6,228 nucleotides of DNA. Origin: Bacillota bacterium (GTDB taxonomy: Bacteria > Bacillota > Clostridia > Saccharofermentanales > UBA5734). Under the pieces are notes generated by a model. The model was given only the letters and a program-made list of their open reading frames with translations, made no database searches and had not been told where the DNA came from. Numbering within the stretch: the stretch's first letter is position 1; the number at the start of each line of letters is the position of its first letter. This document shows positions 5,824 to 6,228 of this stretch, piece by piece. The position numbers and the translations under genes were made by a program. The stretch spans positions 1 through 6,228 of the forward strand of contig JAEXPB010000495.1 in NCBI GenBank assembly GCA_023438965.1. Direction: 5' to 3'.

Positions 5824-6228
5824 TTATTTGGTTAAAATCTGCGCTGCCGGAAAGCCGGTGCGCTTTTGATTGTGCCAAACGATTTCGCCATTCAAAAAAA
5901 CCAGGTCCATACCGGTGCTGAGTTGCACCGGTGCGGCGAAATCAGCCTTGTCGGCGACGATTGCCGGGTTGAAGATGTTCAGGTCAGCCTGATAGCCGGC
6001 CCGGATCAGGCCGCGGTTCCGAATGCCGAATCGCGCGGCGGGCTGGCCGCTCATTTTATGGATCGCGGTTTCCAACGGCAGAACCCGACGTTCGATCACC
6101 AGATCACGGATCACGCGCGCGAAGGACCCATAAAGCCGGGGATGCGGATGATCCGGATTGCCGTACAGAGAATCCGAAATGACCATGGCGTATGGCAGCC
6201 GGGCGATCGCGTCGACATCGGCCTGAGC
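5824..6228 (-). CDS. N-acyl-D-amino-acid deacylase (D-aminoacylase), C-terminal part
   Basis: The last 134 residues of an amidohydrolase-superfamily enzyme that continues past the right edge; full-length members are near 500 residues, so roughly three quarters are missing. The family hydrolyses N-acyl-D-amino acids to a carboxylate and a free D-amino acid in the cytosol. Recognisable segments are VISDSLYG (16-23 of the fragment), where the Asp19 position corresponds to the metal-site/catalytic aspartate, HPHPRLYGSFARVI (27-40), AIHKMSGQPAARFGI (55-69), RGLIRAGYQADLNIFNP (72-88) and the end of the small beta domain, MDLVFLNGEIVW. The usual SDG reads SDS here, a minor variation. The metal-binding histidines and cysteine lie outside the window and cannot be checked. 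The frame stays open to the window edge, so an internal ATG at 6184-6186 is not the start. It is co-transcribed with the RidA gene, whose ribosome binding site abuts this stop codon. Confidence 0.9.
   Translation of the reverse strand, partial: AQADVDAIARLPYAMVISDSLYGNPDHPHPRLYGSFARVIRDLVIERRVLPLETAIHKMSGQPAARFGIRNRGLIRAGYQADLNIFNPAIVADKADFAAPVQLSTGMDLVFLNGEIVWHNQKRTGFPAAQILTK

Overview
The window is about 6.2 kb of gene-dense, GC-rich bacterial DNA (near 60% G+C by eye). It holds a metabolic gene cluster with no visible transposase, phage gene, CRISPR array, tRNA or rRNA. Strong purine-rich Shine-Dalgarno sites precede nearly every start. The hydroxyacid dehydrogenase, RidA and D-aminoacylase resemble families common in fermentative Bacillota/Clostridia, so a GC-rich anaerobic or gut-type bacterium is my best guess. 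That is inference with low confidence.

Layout, left to right. (1) Positions 2-160 (+) are the last 52 codons of an unrecognised gene. (2) 165-1100 (-) is a D-2-hydroxyacid dehydrogenase of the phosphoglycerate-dehydrogenase-like group. It ends only 4 bp from the previous stop, tail to tail, and has a GTG start. (3) 1101-1304 is a divergent control region with a perfect 12-bp palindrome and a good sigma-70-type promoter reading right. (4) 1305-4953 (+) is a tight three-gene operon: an aldo/keto reductase, a small degenerate FAD-oxidoreductase-like protein, and a large FAD-dependent oxidoreductase with a HEAT-like C-terminal extension. The last two genes overlap by ATGA. (5) 4954-5340 is a 387-bp region without a convincing gene. 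It contains an inverted repeat, an 11-nt perfect Shine-Dalgarno sequence before a six-codon ORF, and a long hairpin with a T-tract that probably terminates both converging transcripts. (6) 5341-6228 (-) is an operon reading left: the C-terminal part of an N-acyl-D-amino-acid deacylase, cut by the right edge, followed by a RidA-family imine deaminase.

How the genes may fit together (inference only): D-aminoacylase would release D-amino acids. A flavoprotein could oxidise an amine to an imine, RidA hydrolyses imines to 2-oxo acids, and the D-2-hydroxyacid dehydrogenase interconverts 2-oxo and 2-hydroxy acids. The aldo/keto reductase could handle a carbonyl product. The substrate of the flavoprotein pair cannot be read from sequence, and it is the least ordinary part of the window.
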